This document shows positions 43,786 through 53,086 of a stretch of DNA of 64,000 nt, one piece after another. Position 1 is the first letter of the stretch, and each line of letters starts with the position of its first letter. The notes under the pieces are model-generated. The model had not been told where the DNA came from and searched no databases. It saw nothing but the letters and a program-made list of their open reading frames with translations. The translations under genes were made by a program, and so were the position numbers. Source of the DNA: Paraburkholderia fynbosensis (lineage in GTDB: Bacteria; Pseudomonadota; Gammaproteobacteria; Burkholderiales; Burkholderiaceae); assembly GCF_902859935.1 (NCBI RefSeq), contig NZ_CADIKI010000012.1, positions 124,001-188,000 on the forward strand. Reading direction: 5' to 3'.

Positions 43786-45975
43786 TCAATGCAATTGCCG
43801 GTAAATCTGCTCGGCCAACGCCTGCGAAATGCCTTCGACGCTCGCCAGATCCTCGACGCTCGCAGCCACCACGCCGCGCAAGCCGCCGAACCGCGCGAGC
43901 AGCCGTTGACGCCGTTTCGCGCCCACCCCTTCGAGTTCTTCGAGCCGCGAAGTCTGGCGCGTCTTGGCGCGCTTCGCGCGCATGCCGGTGATCGCGAAGC
44001 GGTGCGCTTCGTCGCGAATCTGCGCGACCAGCATCAGCGCGGCGCTTTCCTTGCCGAGTTCGAGCGGCGCGCGGTCATCGGCGAAGATCAGGGTTTCGAG
44101 GCCGACCTTGCGGCCCTCGCCCTTCGCGACGCCGACCAGCATGCCGGTATCGAGGCCCAGTTCGGTGAACACCTGGCGCGCGATCTCGACCTGCCCCTTG
44201 CCGCCGTCGATCAGCACGAGGGTCGGCAGAATGCCGCCGGCCGCCGCCGGTTCCGCGGCATCCGTCGCGAGCGATGAATCGGCCGGCGCTTCGCCTTGCA
44301 ATTCAGCGGCTTCGTCGGCGGCATTCGCGGCGGCTTGCGCGACCATCTTCTCGTAGCGGCGCGTGAGCACCTGGCGCATCGCCGCGTAGTCGTCGCCGGG
44401 CGTGATGCCGGTGATGTTGTAGCGGCGGTATTCGGACGACTGCATCTTGTGATGGTGATACACCACGCACGACGCCTGGGTCGCCTCGCCCATCGTATGG
44501 CTGATGTCGAAGCACTCGATGCGCAAATGCGCGAGGTCGTCGCATTCCATGCCGAGTGTGTCGGTCAGCGCGCGCGTGCGGGCCTGTTGCGAGCCCTGCT
44601 CGGACAGCAGACGGGCGAGCGCGAGCCGCGCATTCTGCTCGGCCATCGCGAGCCATGCGCGCCGCTGACCTTGCGGTTGACGCAGCACGGTCACCTTGTG
44701 ACCGGCTTGCTCGATCAGCACGTCGACCAGTTCGCGCGTGGCCGGCGCGTGGCTGACCACGAGCACGGGCGGCACGCGATTGCCCAGGTAGTGCTGCGCG
44801 ATGAACGCTTCGAGCACTTCGGATTCGATCCCGCCGGACGCGCGGCCTTTGCGCGGTTTCGACGCTTCGGAGACGGTGGCGTTGGCGTTGGCGTCTTCTT
44901 CTTCAGCCTCTTCGTCTTCCGGGGGCATGTCCTGCGCAATCGCGAGGGCATCGGCATCGACATCGGCCATATCGGCGGATTCGGCGTCGCCGTTCGCGCT
45001 CTGTTGCGCTGTCAGGGGCGCTGTCAGGGCAACGCCGCCCAGCGCCTCATGCTCGCCGCCCTCTTCGAGCCCGCCCTCGTCCGCCGTCAGCGCACTTTCC
45101 ACGTGTGCGGGGAAATACGCCTTGTCGCCCAGGTGCCGTCCTCCGCGCACCATCGCGAGATTCACGCAGACCCGCCCGCCCAGCGCGACCACCGCGAGAA
45201 TGTCGACGTCACTATCGCTGCCGACTTCGATCGCCTGCTGATGCAGCACCGTCGACAGCGAACTCATCTGATTACGCACCGCCGCGGCCTGCTCGAACTT
45301 CAGCTCGCTCGCGAACGCGTGCATCTTCTGCTCGAGCTCTTTCATCACTTCGCCCTGACGGCCGAGCAGGAAGCGCGACGCATTGGCGACGTCGCGCGCG
45401 TAATCCTCTTCGCTGATATTCGCGACACACGGCGCCGTGCAGCGGCCGATCTGATGCAGCAGGCAAGGGCGCGTGCGGTTGTTGAACACGGAGTCTTCGC
45501 AGGTGCGCAACTGGAACACCCGCTGCAGGATCTGGATGCTCTCGCGCACCGCCCACGCGCTCGGAAACGGCCCGAAGTACTGATTCTTGCGATCCACCGA
45601 ACCTCGGTAATACGCCATGCGCGGAAACTTGTGGCCGGTCAGCTTGAGGTACGGGTACGACTTGTCGTCGCGAAACAGAATGTTGTAGCGCGGCGCGAGC
45701 GCCTTGATCAGATTGTTTTCGAGCAGTAGCGCTTCAGCCTCGGAGCGCGTGACGGTCGTCTCGATGCGCACGATGCGCGTGACCATCATCGCGATACGCG
45801 GCGACAGTTGCGTCTTCGTGAAGTAGCTCGACACGCGCTTCTTGAGATCGCGCGCCTTGCCCACGTACAGCACGGCGCCGTGCGTATCGTAATAACGATA
45901 GACGCCCGGCAGATGCGGCAGTTGGGCGAGCACTTTTTTCGGCTCGAAAGCGTCGGTTGCTTCGGGTTCGGTCAT
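43786..45975 (-). CDS. uvrC: Excinuclease ABC subunit C
   Basis: UvrC makes both incisions around UvrA/B-marked DNA lesions. The 729-residue protein starts MTEPEATDAFEPKKVL and contains the GIY-YIG domain (GVYRYYDTHGAVLYVGKARDL), a Cys cluster (CLLHQIGRCTAPC), the UVR motif around residue 235, the RNase H-like endonuclease domain (IECFDISHTMG, LVLIDGGKGQ) and C-terminal helix-hairpin-helix repeats. It is longer than E. coli UvrC (about 610). The extra length lies mainly in an acidic insert (about residues 295-380) and an Ala-rich insert inside the nuclease domain. The frame extends upstream of 45975 but without support. Confidence 0.95.
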   Translation of the reverse strand: MTEPEATDAFEPKKVLAQLPHLPGVYRYYDTHGAVLYVGKARDLKKRVSSYFTKTQLSPRIAMMVTRIVRIETTVTRSEAEALLLENNLIKALAPRYNILFRDDKSYPYLKLTGHKFPRMAYYRGSVDRKNQYFGPFPSAWAVRESIQILQRVFQLRTCEDSVFNNRTRPCLLHQIGRCTAPCVANISEEDYARDVANASRFLLGRQGEVMKELEQKMHAFASELKFEQAAAVRNQMSSLSTVLHQQAIEVGSDSDVDILAVVALGGRVCVNLAMVRGGRHLGDKAYFPAHVESALTADEGGLEEGGEHEALGGVALTAPLTAQQSANGDAESADMADVDADALAIAQDMPPEDEEAEEEDANANATVSEASKPRKGRASGGIESEVLEAFIAQHYLGNRVPPVLVVSHAPATRELVDVLIEQAGHKVTVLRQPQGQRRAWLAMAEQNARLALARLLSEQGSQQARTRALTDTLGMECDDLAHLRIECFDISHTMGEATQASCVVYHHHKMQSSEYRRYNITGITPGDDYAAMRQVLTRRYEKMVAQAAANAADEAAELQGEAPADSSLATDAAEPAAAGGILPTLVLIDGGKGQVEIARQVFTELGLDTGMLVGVAKGEGRKVGLETLIFADDRAPLELGKESAALMLVAQIRDEAHRFAITGMRAKRAKTRQTSRLEELEGVGAKRRQRLLARFGGLRGVVAASVEDLASVEGISQALAEQIYRQLH

Positions 45976-46244
45976 GCGGGATCGATTGGGTGGGACTGTC
46001 TCGCGGGGCCTTGCATCGTGTGGCGCGCGCTCGCCTGAAACGGGCGCGCGCAATCGTGGCCAAGGCTTTAGAATCGCCAGTTTAGAACATTCCGCGTACG
46101 TTCGAGCCCTGCCATGCGCCGACCGCGGCAGCGCTCCGGCGCAAGCCGGGGGCGGTGCGACGCAGTGTGCGGCGTTCGCGGGATCGTCCTTCGCGCCCTT
46201 CGCGTCAGCCGCGCCCATCGTTCGAATCCGCCACCCAGGCCGCC

Positions 46245-47450
46245 ATGTCCTCCGTTCCGCCCGCCTCCGAACAGACCACCGCCGCCTCCTCTGGCTCCTC
46301 CACCGCGATCGCCTGTGACATTTTTTGCGCGGTAATCGACAATTTCGGCGACATCGGCGTGTGCTGGCGCCTCGCGCGCCAACTCGCGAGCGAGCACGGC
46401 TGGCAGGTGCGCGTGTTCGTCGACGATCTGCACGCGTTCCAGAAGCTGTGCCCGTCGCTGGCGCTGGACCGCGCGCGGCAGACAGTCGGCGGGATCGTCG
46501 TCGAACATTGGCACGAGCCGGCCCATGCGGGCGACACGCTCGAAGTGGCCGATGTGGTGATCGAGGCCTTCGGTTGCGAACTGCCGCCGATTTACGTCGC
46601 CGCGATGACCGAACGCGCGCGCGCGCCAGTCTGGTTCAACCTCGAATATCTAAGCGCGGAAGACTGGGTCGCGGATTTTCATCTGCGCCTCTCACCCCAT
46701 CCGCGCCATGCGCTGACCAAAACGTTCTTCTTCCCGGGGCTCGGCCCCGGCACGGGCGGCGTGCTGAAAGAACGCCATCTCGACGCCGCGCGCGCGGCCT
46801 TCGAGGTATCGCCCGCAGCGCGCGAAGCATGGTGGCGGCAAACCACCGGCCACGCGCCGCCGCCCGCCACGGCGACCGTCGTCTCGCTATTCGCATACGA
46901 AAACCCCGCCGTCGACGGTCTGCTCGAACAATGGCGCGACAACCCCGCGCCGATCGTGCTGCTAGTGCCGGAAGGCCGTATTTCCGGCGCGATCGCGCGC
47001 TTTTTCGATTTGCCCTCGTTCACCGGCGGCTCGCACGCAAGCCGTGGCAACCTCACCGCGCATGCGCTGGCCTTCACCGCGCAAGCCGGCTACGACGCGC
47101 TGCTGTGGGCGAGCGACATTAATTTCGTGCGCGGCGAAGACTCGTTCGTGCGCGCCCAGTGGGCGGCGAAACCGTTCGTCTGGCACATCTATCCGCAAGC
47201 CGACGCGGCCCATCTGCCGAAGCTCGACGCCGCGCTCGCGCACTACGCGCGCACGCTGCCCGCCGATGCCCGCGACGCCCTCGCGCGCTTCTGGCACGCA
47301 TGGAACGGCGCAGGCCGCCCGGACTGGGCGGAATTCCAGCGTCACGGCCCGGCACTGCAACGGCGCGCGGCGCAATGGGCCGGCGAACTCGCCCAAGTGG
47401 GCGACCTTGCCGGAAATCTGGCCTTGTTCGCAAAAACTCAGTTAAAATAA
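46245..47450 (+). CDS. earP: EF-P arginine rhamnosyltransferase EarP
   Basis: EarP uses dTDP-rhamnose to glycosylate Arg32 of elongation factor P. The 401-residue GT-B protein has the N-terminal motif VIDNFGDIGVCWRLARQL with the catalytic Asp region, and C-terminal donor-site blocks LLWASDINFVRGEDSFVRA and KPFVWHIYPQ. I start at the ATG at 46245. efp, with Arg at position 32, is the next gene, which confirms the assignment. It is divergent from uvrC. Confidence 0.95.
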   Translation: MSSVPPASEQTTAASSGSSTAIACDIFCAVIDNFGDIGVCWRLARQLASEHGWQVRVFVDDLHAFQKLCPSLALDRARQTVGGIVVEHWHEPAHAGDTLEVADVVIEAFGCELPPIYVAAMTERARAPVWFNLEYLSAEDWVADFHLRLSPHPRHALTKTFFFPGLGPGTGGVLKERHLDAARAAFEVSPAAREAWWRQTTGHAPPPATATVVSLFAYENPAVDGLLEQWRDNPAPIVLLVPEGRISGAIARFFDLPSFTGGSHASRGNLTAHALAFTAQAGYDALLWASDINFVRGEDSFVRAQWAAKPFVWHIYPQADAAHLPKLDAALAHYARTLPADARDALARFWHAWNGAGRPDWAEFQRHGPALQRRAAQWAGELAQVGDLAGNLALFAKTQLK

Positions 47451-47832
47451 GCGGTTATCCAACGGCCGACGACGCAAGCGCGGCCCGATCGCAACGACGA
47501 ACCCCGCATCGAAAGGTGTCAGACGCGCTCCAACCTTCGGGTCAATGGCGCAAAAGTCAAAAAAGGGCCGTATGTTGTCGTTCGGCGCCACTCGTGTGCA
47601 CGCCCGCACCGGGTAAAAAAGCAGGTAACGGATTGTTGGGGATGGCCGGAATCAACGGGCTGCGCGATGCGGCTTGGCCTCCGGTTCCCATGGCAAGCCG
47701 GCCACGCTTCCCACATTGGCTTCCGGCCGCCGCTTTCATGCGGTGCGGCGCGCAATGAGTGAAGCGCCGAAGCCGCTTGCGCCGTATGCCGTTGAGCAAA
47801 GTTGAGCTACTTATTTCGTACAGGACAGTTTT
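47451..47832. other. Gap between earP and efp
   Basis: About 380 bp. I see no gene and no clear promoter or terminator; efp may have its own promoter here. Confidence 0.3.
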
Positions 47833-48390
47833 ATGAAGACCGCACAGGAACTCCGCACCGGCAACGTCGTGATGATCGGCGCAGACGCAATGGTCGTGCA
47901 AAAGGCCGAATACAACAAATCGGGCCGTAACTCCGCCGTCGTCAAGATGAAGTTCAAGAACCTGCTGACCGGCGCAGGCATGGAAAGCGTATACAAGGCA
48001 GACGACAAGTTCGACGTCGTCGTGCTGGAACGCAAGGAAGTGACGTACTCGTACTTCGCCGACCCGATGTACGTGTTCATGGACGCCGACTACAACCAGT
48101 TCGAAGTCGAAAGCGAAATGATGGGCGACGCCCTTCATTACCTTGAAGACGGCATGGCTTGCGAAGTCGTGTTCTACAACGAGAAGGCCATCTCGGTCGA
48201 ACTGCCGACCACGCTGGTCCGCGAAATCATCTATACGGAACCGGCTGTCAAGGGCGATACGTCGTCGGGCAAGGTGCTGAAGAACGCGAAGCTGACCACC
48301 GGCTTCGAACTGCAAGTGCCGCTCTTCTGCAACATCGGCGACAAGATCGAAATCGACACGCGCACGCACGAGTACCGCAGCCGCGCTTAA
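47833..48390 (+). CDS. efp: Elongation factor P (arginine type)
   Basis: EF-P binds stalled ribosomes and stimulates peptide-bond formation at polyproline runs. The 185-residue three-domain protein carries Arg32 in the loop YNKSGRNSAV, the residue rhamnosylated by EarP, rather than the Lys modified by EpmA. The rest matches the family (FKNLLTGAGMESVYKADDKF). Terminated by a strong hairpin. Confidence 0.97.
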   Translation: MKTAQELRTGNVVMIGADAMVVQKAEYNKSGRNSAVVKMKFKNLLTGAGMESVYKADDKFDVVVLERKEVTYSYFADPMYVFMDADYNQFEVESEMMGDALHYLEDGMACEVVFYNEKAISVELPTTLVREIIYTEPAVKGDTSSGKVLKNAKLTTGFELQVPLFCNIGDKIEIDTRTHEYRSRA

Positions 48391-48451
48391 AGCGCCTGCG
48401 CGCCTGAATCCAGCGCCGGCGCAACGCCCGCGCTGCGAAAAAAAATGGAAA

Positions 48452-48484
48452 GAAAAAGCGCCCGATTTGGGCGCTTTTTCTTTT
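48452..48484 (+). terminator. Intrinsic terminator after efp
   Basis: GAAAAAGCGCCC pairs with GGGCGCTTTTTC around GATTT, followed by TTTT. Confidence 0.88.
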
Positions 48485-48674
48485 CTGCAACGCCGTGTAT
48501 GGTTGAGGAAAACTTTACCGGCAAGCTTCTCCAAATTGCCGCCCCACCTTCCCCGATCCCTCCGCCCATCGGCGGACAAATCATTGATAAATTTAAGTAA
48601 ATGTTCGTGGCACAGTCCCTGCTTATCGTGACGTATGCCAAGACGGCTTATTTTTCTTCACCCGGGAGAGCGCC

Positions 48675-48881
48675 ATGAATAACGACATTGCTGAAGGCAA
48701 GTGGAAACAGATGGTCGGCAAGGCGAAGACGGCATGGGGCGAATTGACAGACGACGAATTGACCAAGGCCGAAGGCCGCGCCGACAAGCTCGCCGGTCTG
48801 ATCCAGGAACGCTACGGTAAAACCCGCGAAGAGGCGGAACTCGAGGTGCGGCGGTTTTTCGATAGCAACCGGGATTTCTGA
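48675..48881 (+). CDS. CsbD family stress protein
   Basis: A 68-residue, highly charged, helical protein with the CsbD signature (GKWKQMVGKAKTAWGELTDD). Members are induced by general or osmotic stress; molecular role unknown. A CGGGAGAG ribosome site precedes the ATG. Confidence 0.88.
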   Translation: MNNDIAEGKWKQMVGKAKTAWGELTDDELTKAEGRADKLAGLIQERYGKTREEAELEVRRFFDSNRDF

Positions 48882-49269
48882 CAGAACGGATGAAAGAACT
48901 ACAGACGAACGCCTCGCCTGCGCCAGTCGGCGCGGGACGGGCGTCGCCGTGATAAGTCAAAGGACCAGAACTTCGTGAGTCGAATCGTTGCCTGTCGCGC
49001 CCGGCCGGTTGCAGCAATGCCCCGCACGGCCGGAGCCGCGCTCACACCGCTTATGTACCCGGCAGCCGCCCGACGAGGTTGCTCGCCGGGCTTGGTGCGC
49101 GGGCGGCATGAGCGCGACCGACCGGTACTGGCAGCATTTGCCACCCTTGAACGACTTCGGCATCCGACCGCCCTGCGTCCCGGCCAGCCATCGCTCCCCT
49201 ATCGCGCGCCAATCGAAGCAGCGGCGCAACGCAGCGGGTATTCCATCCATCCAAAAAATTGCGCTCGCT
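48882..49269. promoter_or_regulatory. Gap upstream of the orphan response regulator
   Basis: About 390 bp. The response regulator frame is open through part of it, but the translation has no family character. No promoter is clear. Confidence 0.3.
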
Positions 49270-50646
49270 ATGCCACACGCCCTGATTGTTGAAGACGATC
49301 CCAATAGCCTGTCCGGCCTGTCCGCTATCCTCGCCGCCGACGGCTTCTCCGTCGACACCGCGACAACCATCGCCGAGGCCCGGGCGGCGCTGACGCGCTT
49401 CATTCCCGACGTCGTGCTGGTCGACCTGAATCTGCCGGACGGCAGCGGTCTCGACGTGCTGCAGCATCTGCCCGCGCATCCGCCAGGCGGCGCATTGCCC
49501 GTGATCGTGATGACCGGCAATGCGACGGTCGAGAGCGCGATCGAGGGACTGCGCCACGGCATTTGGGACTACCTGCTTAAGCCGGTCAATATTCCGCGCT
49601 TGCGCAGCCTGCTCGCGCGCATTCCGCGTCCGTACGAACTGACCGAGGAAGTGCAGACCTTGCGTGCATCGTTGCGCCAGCTCGGCCGCTTCGGCTCGAT
49701 GCTCGGCCGCAGCGGCGAGATTCAGCACGTGTACGACATGATCGAACATATCGCGCCCACCGAAGCGGCCGTGCTGATTTGCGGCGAAACCGGCACCGGC
49801 AAGCAGGTCGCGGCGCGCACGCTGCATGACATGAGCCGGCGCCGCAAAGGTCCGTTCGTCACGCTGGACGTGCGCGGTGCGGGCGGCGGCGTGCATCGCT
49901 CGCTCGACAGCCTGCTGTTCGGTCACGAACGCGGCACGTTCGGCGCGGCCGAGCAGCGCGAGCCGGGCCTGTTCGAGCAGGCGAGCGGAGGCACGCTGTT
50001 CATCGACGAAATCGCGGAACTGCCGCGCGCGCAACAGGAAGCGTTGCTGCGCGCGCTCGACTCGCAGACCTTCATGCGCGTCGGCGGCACCAATCAGGTC
50101 GCGACCGACTTTCGCCTCATCGCCTCGACGCGCAAGCCGCCGCGTGCGGCGGTGGCCGACGGTACGCTGCTTCAGGATCTGGCGTTGCGACTCGAAGCCG
50201 CCGCGGTGATCCTGCCGCCTCTGCGCGAACGCGGCGCAGATCCGTCGCTGATCGCTCAGGCGGTGGTGGACGAGTTGAATCTCGAAGCGGCCGCACGCGG
50301 CACGACCGAGGGTGCCAAGCAGATCGGGCCGAATTTCCTGCGCGAGTGTCTCGCGTACGAATGGCCGGGCAATGTGCGCGAATTGCAGGACCGGGTGCGG
50401 CGGGCGTATTACGCGTCAGGTGAAGTACTGGAGTCGTTGCGCGCCGACGAGGGCTTGGCGAACGGCCGCGATCTGAACGGCAGCCGCGTGCAGGTCACCG
50501 TCGGCACGCCGCTCGCGGACGTCGAGGAAATGCTGATTCGCGCGACGCTCGACGCGGTCGGCGGGACGCGTCACCGTGCGGCGTCGCTGCTGGGCATCAG
50601 TCCAAAGACGCTGTACAACAAGCTGCAGCGCATGCGCTTGAACTGA
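49270..50646 (+). CDS. NtrC-type response regulator with altered sigma-54 contact loop
   Basis: A 458-residue regulator with a receiver domain (acidic pocket VEDD, phospho-acceptor Asp52 in LVDLNLPDG), an AAA+ domain and a Fis-type helix-turn-helix (GTRHRAASLLGISPKTLYNK). Walker A is GETGTGKQ and Walker B LFIDEIAELP. Where NtrC-family proteins have GAFTGA, this has GTFGAA (residues 222-227), so the Thr that contacts sigma-54 is missing. It may act on sigma-70 promoters or as a repressor instead. No kinase gene is adjacent. The ATG at 49270 lacks a good ribosome site; earlier in-frame starts exist but look unrelated. Confidence 0.85.
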   Translation: MPHALIVEDDPNSLSGLSAILAADGFSVDTATTIAEARAALTRFIPDVVLVDLNLPDGSGLDVLQHLPAHPPGGALPVIVMTGNATVESAIEGLRHGIWDYLLKPVNIPRLRSLLARIPRPYELTEEVQTLRASLRQLGRFGSMLGRSGEIQHVYDMIEHIAPTEAAVLICGETGTGKQVAARTLHDMSRRRKGPFVTLDVRGAGGGVHRSLDSLLFGHERGTFGAAEQREPGLFEQASGGTLFIDEIAELPRAQQEALLRALDSQTFMRVGGTNQVATDFRLIASTRKPPRAAVADGTLLQDLALRLEAAAVILPPLRERGADPSLIAQAVVDELNLEAAARGTTEGAKQIGPNFLRECLAYEWPGNVRELQDRVRRAYYASGEVLESLRADEGLANGRDLNGSRVQVTVGTPLADVEEMLIRATLDAVGGTRHRAASLLGISPKTLYNKLQRMRLN

Positions 50647-50680
50647 GTTCGACAACCGCTCGCGGCTGGCCGCAACCGAT

Positions 50681-50721
50681 AAAAAACGGCGCCTTGATTG
50701 AAAATCAAAGGCGCCGTTTTT
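50681..50721. terminator. Bidirectional terminator between the response regulator and nagZ
   Basis: AAAAACGGCGCCTT-GATT pairs with its complement around GAAA, with A and T runs at the ends, between convergent genes. Confidence 0.88.
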
Positions 50722-50759
50722 CGTCGATTCGCCGGCAGGATTCGCGCAGCCTCGACGCT

Positions 50760-51788
50760 TTAGGCGAACGCGCTGCGCAGCAACGCCTGCGCCTCCAGAT
50801 ATTGCGGCTCGGCAACCAGCTTGCTCCACGTCAGCGCCTTGCCGCGCGGCCGCATGCGCTTCAGACGTCGTCGCGATTCCTTCGACGGCGTGAAACGCAA
50901 CGCATCCAGCACCTTCTCCGCCTCGTCCGGCTGATTGCAGATCAGCACCATGTCGCAACCGGCGTTGAGCGCCGCGCTCGCGCCTTCGGTCAGCGTGCCG
51001 CCTTGGCGCGCGGCCTCCATCGACAGGTCGTCGCTGAAAATCGCGCCTTCGAAGCGCAGCTTCTTGCGCAGAACGTCTTGCAGCCAGACGCGGGAAAAAC
51101 CCGCCGGCTTCGAATCGACCTGCGGATAGACCACATGCGCGGGCAGCACCGATCCCAACGACAAGCCGAGCCAGTCATAGGGCGCCACGTCGTCGCGCAG
51201 GATTTCGTCGAGCGGACGATCGTCGACGGGCATCGCGACGTGCGAGTCCGCGTGCGCAAAACCATGCCCCGGAAAGTGCTTGCCGCAATTGCTCATGCCG
51301 GCCAGTGCGAGGCCGTGATTCAGACTTTTCGCGAGCAGGGCCACGACGCGCGGATCGCGATGGAACGAACGATCGCCGATCACTTGCGATTGCCCGTAGT
51401 TCAGATCGAGCACCGGCGTAAAGCTCATGTCGACGCCGCACGCACGCAATTCCGCCGCGAGGATGTAGCCGACCGCGGTCGTCACTTTGGTGGCGTGCAG
51501 CACGTCGCTGTCCCACAGCGCGCCGAGCTTGCCCATCGAGGGCAGCACGGTGAAGCCGTCGGTGCGAAAGCGCTGCACACGGCCGCCTTCGTGATCGACG
51601 GCGATCAGCAAGTCCTGGCGGACCGCGCGAATCTCCTCGGTCAGCGCGATCAGTTGCGCGCGGCTTTCATAGTGGCGTGCGAACAGGATCACGCCGCCGG
51701 TCATCGGATGGGCAAGGCGGCGCTTGTCGTCGTCGTTCAGCGTTTTGCCGACGACGTCGAGCATCACCGGTCCGGGAGTGGTTTTCAT
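50760..51788 (-). CDS. nagZ: Beta-N-acetylhexosaminidase NagZ
   Basis: NagZ removes GlcNAc from anhydromuropeptides in cytoplasmic cell-wall recycling and produces the inducers of AmpC beta-lactamase. The 342-residue GH3 enzyme has CGKHFPGHG with the catalytic His region, a DHEGGRVQRF block and the nucleophile Asp in FSDDLSMEAA. It starts MKTTPGPVMLDVVG at 51788. It is the last gene of the rpoE-to-nagZ block. Confidence 0.95.
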   Translation of the reverse strand: MKTTPGPVMLDVVGKTLNDDDKRRLAHPMTGGVILFARHYESRAQLIALTEEIRAVRQDLLIAVDHEGGRVQRFRTDGFTVLPSMGKLGALWDSDVLHATKVTTAVGYILAAELRACGVDMSFTPVLDLNYGQSQVIGDRSFHRDPRVVALLAKSLNHGLALAGMSNCGKHFPGHGFAHADSHVAMPVDDRPLDEILRDDVAPYDWLGLSLGSVLPAHVVYPQVDSKPAGFSRVWLQDVLRKKLRFEGAIFSDDLSMEAARQGGTLTEGASAALNAGCDMVLICNQPDEAEKVLDALRFTPSKESRRRLKRMRPRGKALTWSKLVAEPQYLEAQALLRSAFA

Positions 51789-51857
51789 CGAATTCCGCGA
51801 GAAGGAAGCGTTGAGCAAGGATAGACGCGGCCGGCGCGGGCCGCGCTCAGCGTATGT

Positions 51858-52298
51858 TTATCCGGCGGCGAGCGGCGTGGCCGGAGCATCCGCCCGACCT
51901 GCCTGCGTCGTTTCCGCGATCACGAACGACACCGCGTAATCACGCTCGTCGCTAATCGTGACGCGCGCCGTGATGCCGCGTGCGTCGAGCCAGTCGGCCA
52001 GTTCGCCAGACGCCACCACCATCGGCTCGCCGCTTGGCTTGTTGAGCGTTTGCAAGGCGCGCCAGGTCATCGGCCAGTGCATGCCGAGGCCGATCGCTTT
52101 CGAGAACGCTTCTTTCGCCGAAAACCGCGTGGCGAGAAACGCGAGACCGCGCGCCGCCGAGCGAGCATGGCGCGCGTGATAGATGCGCAGCTCGTCCGGG
52201 CCGAGCACCTTCTCCGCGAAGCGGCCACCGGTGCGCGTCATCACCGCGGCTATGCGGCTGACCTGAACGATGTCGGTGCCGATGCCATAGATCGCCAT
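51858..52298 (-). CDS. acpS: Holo-[acyl-carrier-protein] synthase
   Basis: AcpS transfers 4'-phosphopantetheine from CoA to apo-ACP. The 146-residue protein has GIGTDIVQVSRI with the Mg-binding Asp, and the second ligand in RFSAKEAFSKAIG. The ATG at 52298 (MAIYGIGTD) is chosen over an upstream frame. It follows pdxJ by 23 bp. Confidence 0.95.
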   Translation of the reverse strand: MAIYGIGTDIVQVSRIAAVMTRTGGRFAEKVLGPDELRIYHARHARSAARGLAFLATRFSAKEAFSKAIGLGMHWPMTWRALQTLNKPSGEPMVVASGELADWLDARGITARVTISDERDYAVSFVIAETTQAGRADAPATPLAAG

Positions 52299-52321
52299 GT
52301 GCGAGTCCGCCCCGGGCCGCA

Positions 52322-53086
52322 TCAGCCGCGCGCGCCGAGACGCGCGGCAACCATGATCGCCTTCATCTCGCGCACCGCGTTGTCCCAGCCGGCGAAGAGC
52401 GCGTGCGCGACGATCGCATGGCCGATGTTCAGTTCGACGATTCCGTCGATCGCCGCGATCTGCTGCACGTTGGTGTAGTGCAAGCCATGGCCCGCGTTGA
52501 CCTTGATGCCGAGCGTCATGCCGAATTCGACCGCACGCACCACGCGCTCGTATTCGCGCTGCTGTTCGGCGGGGTCGTGCGCTTCCGCGTAACGGCCCGT
52601 ATGCAGTTCGATCACCGGCGCGCCCGCTTCATGCGCGGCGCGAATCTGCGTTTCGTCGGGATCGATGAAGAGCGATACGCGTGAGTTCGCGTCAGCGAGT
52701 TGTTTGCAGGCGGCACGCACCGCTTCGAACTGGCCGGCGACGTCGAGGCCGCCTTCGGTCGTCAGCTCCGCGCGCTTTTCCGGCACGAGACACACGTCAT
52801 GCGGCTGCACTTCGCAGGCAATGTCGAGCATCTCCTGCGTGACCGCGCACTCGAGATTCATCCGTGTCTTCAGCAGCGGACGCAGCTTGCGCACGTCGGC
52901 GTCGACGATATGCCGGCGGTCTTCGCGCAGATGCAGCGTAATCACATCCGCGCCGGCCTCCTCGGCCATCAGCGCCGCGCGGATCGGATCGGGGTAGGAC
53001 GTGCCGCGCGCATTGCGCAGCGTGGCGACGTGATCGATGTTCACGCCCAGGTCAATGACAGTCGGCGACGTAAGAAAGAAGCTCAT
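52322..53086 (-). CDS. pdxJ: Pyridoxine 5'-phosphate synthase
   Basis: PdxJ condenses deoxyxylulose-5-phosphate with the amino-acetone phosphate compound to make pyridoxine phosphate. The 254-residue TIM-barrel protein has LGVNIDHVATLRNARG, the Glu/His block HLREDRRHI, and the glycine loop NAGHGLHYTN with NIGHAIVA. Its ATG overlaps the recO stop by 4 bp. A longer frame upstream belongs to recO's region and is ignored. Confidence 0.96.
   Translation of the reverse strand: MSFFLTSPTVIDLGVNIDHVATLRNARGTSYPDPIRAALMAEEAGADVITLHLREDRRHIVDADVRKLRPLLKTRMNLECAVTQEMLDIACEVQPHDVCLVPEKRAELTTEGGLDVAGQFEAVRAACKQLADANSRVSLFIDPDETQIRAAHEAGAPVIELHTGRYAEAHDPAEQQREYERVVRAVEFGMTLGIKVNAGHGLHYTNVQQIAAIDGIVELNIGHAIVAHALFAGWDNAVREMKAIMVAARLGARG

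Noticed and set aside
48988..49269. N-terminal extension of the response regulator
   Set aside because: The receiver fold starts at MPHALIVEDD; upstream residues are Pro/Arg-rich and not family-like.
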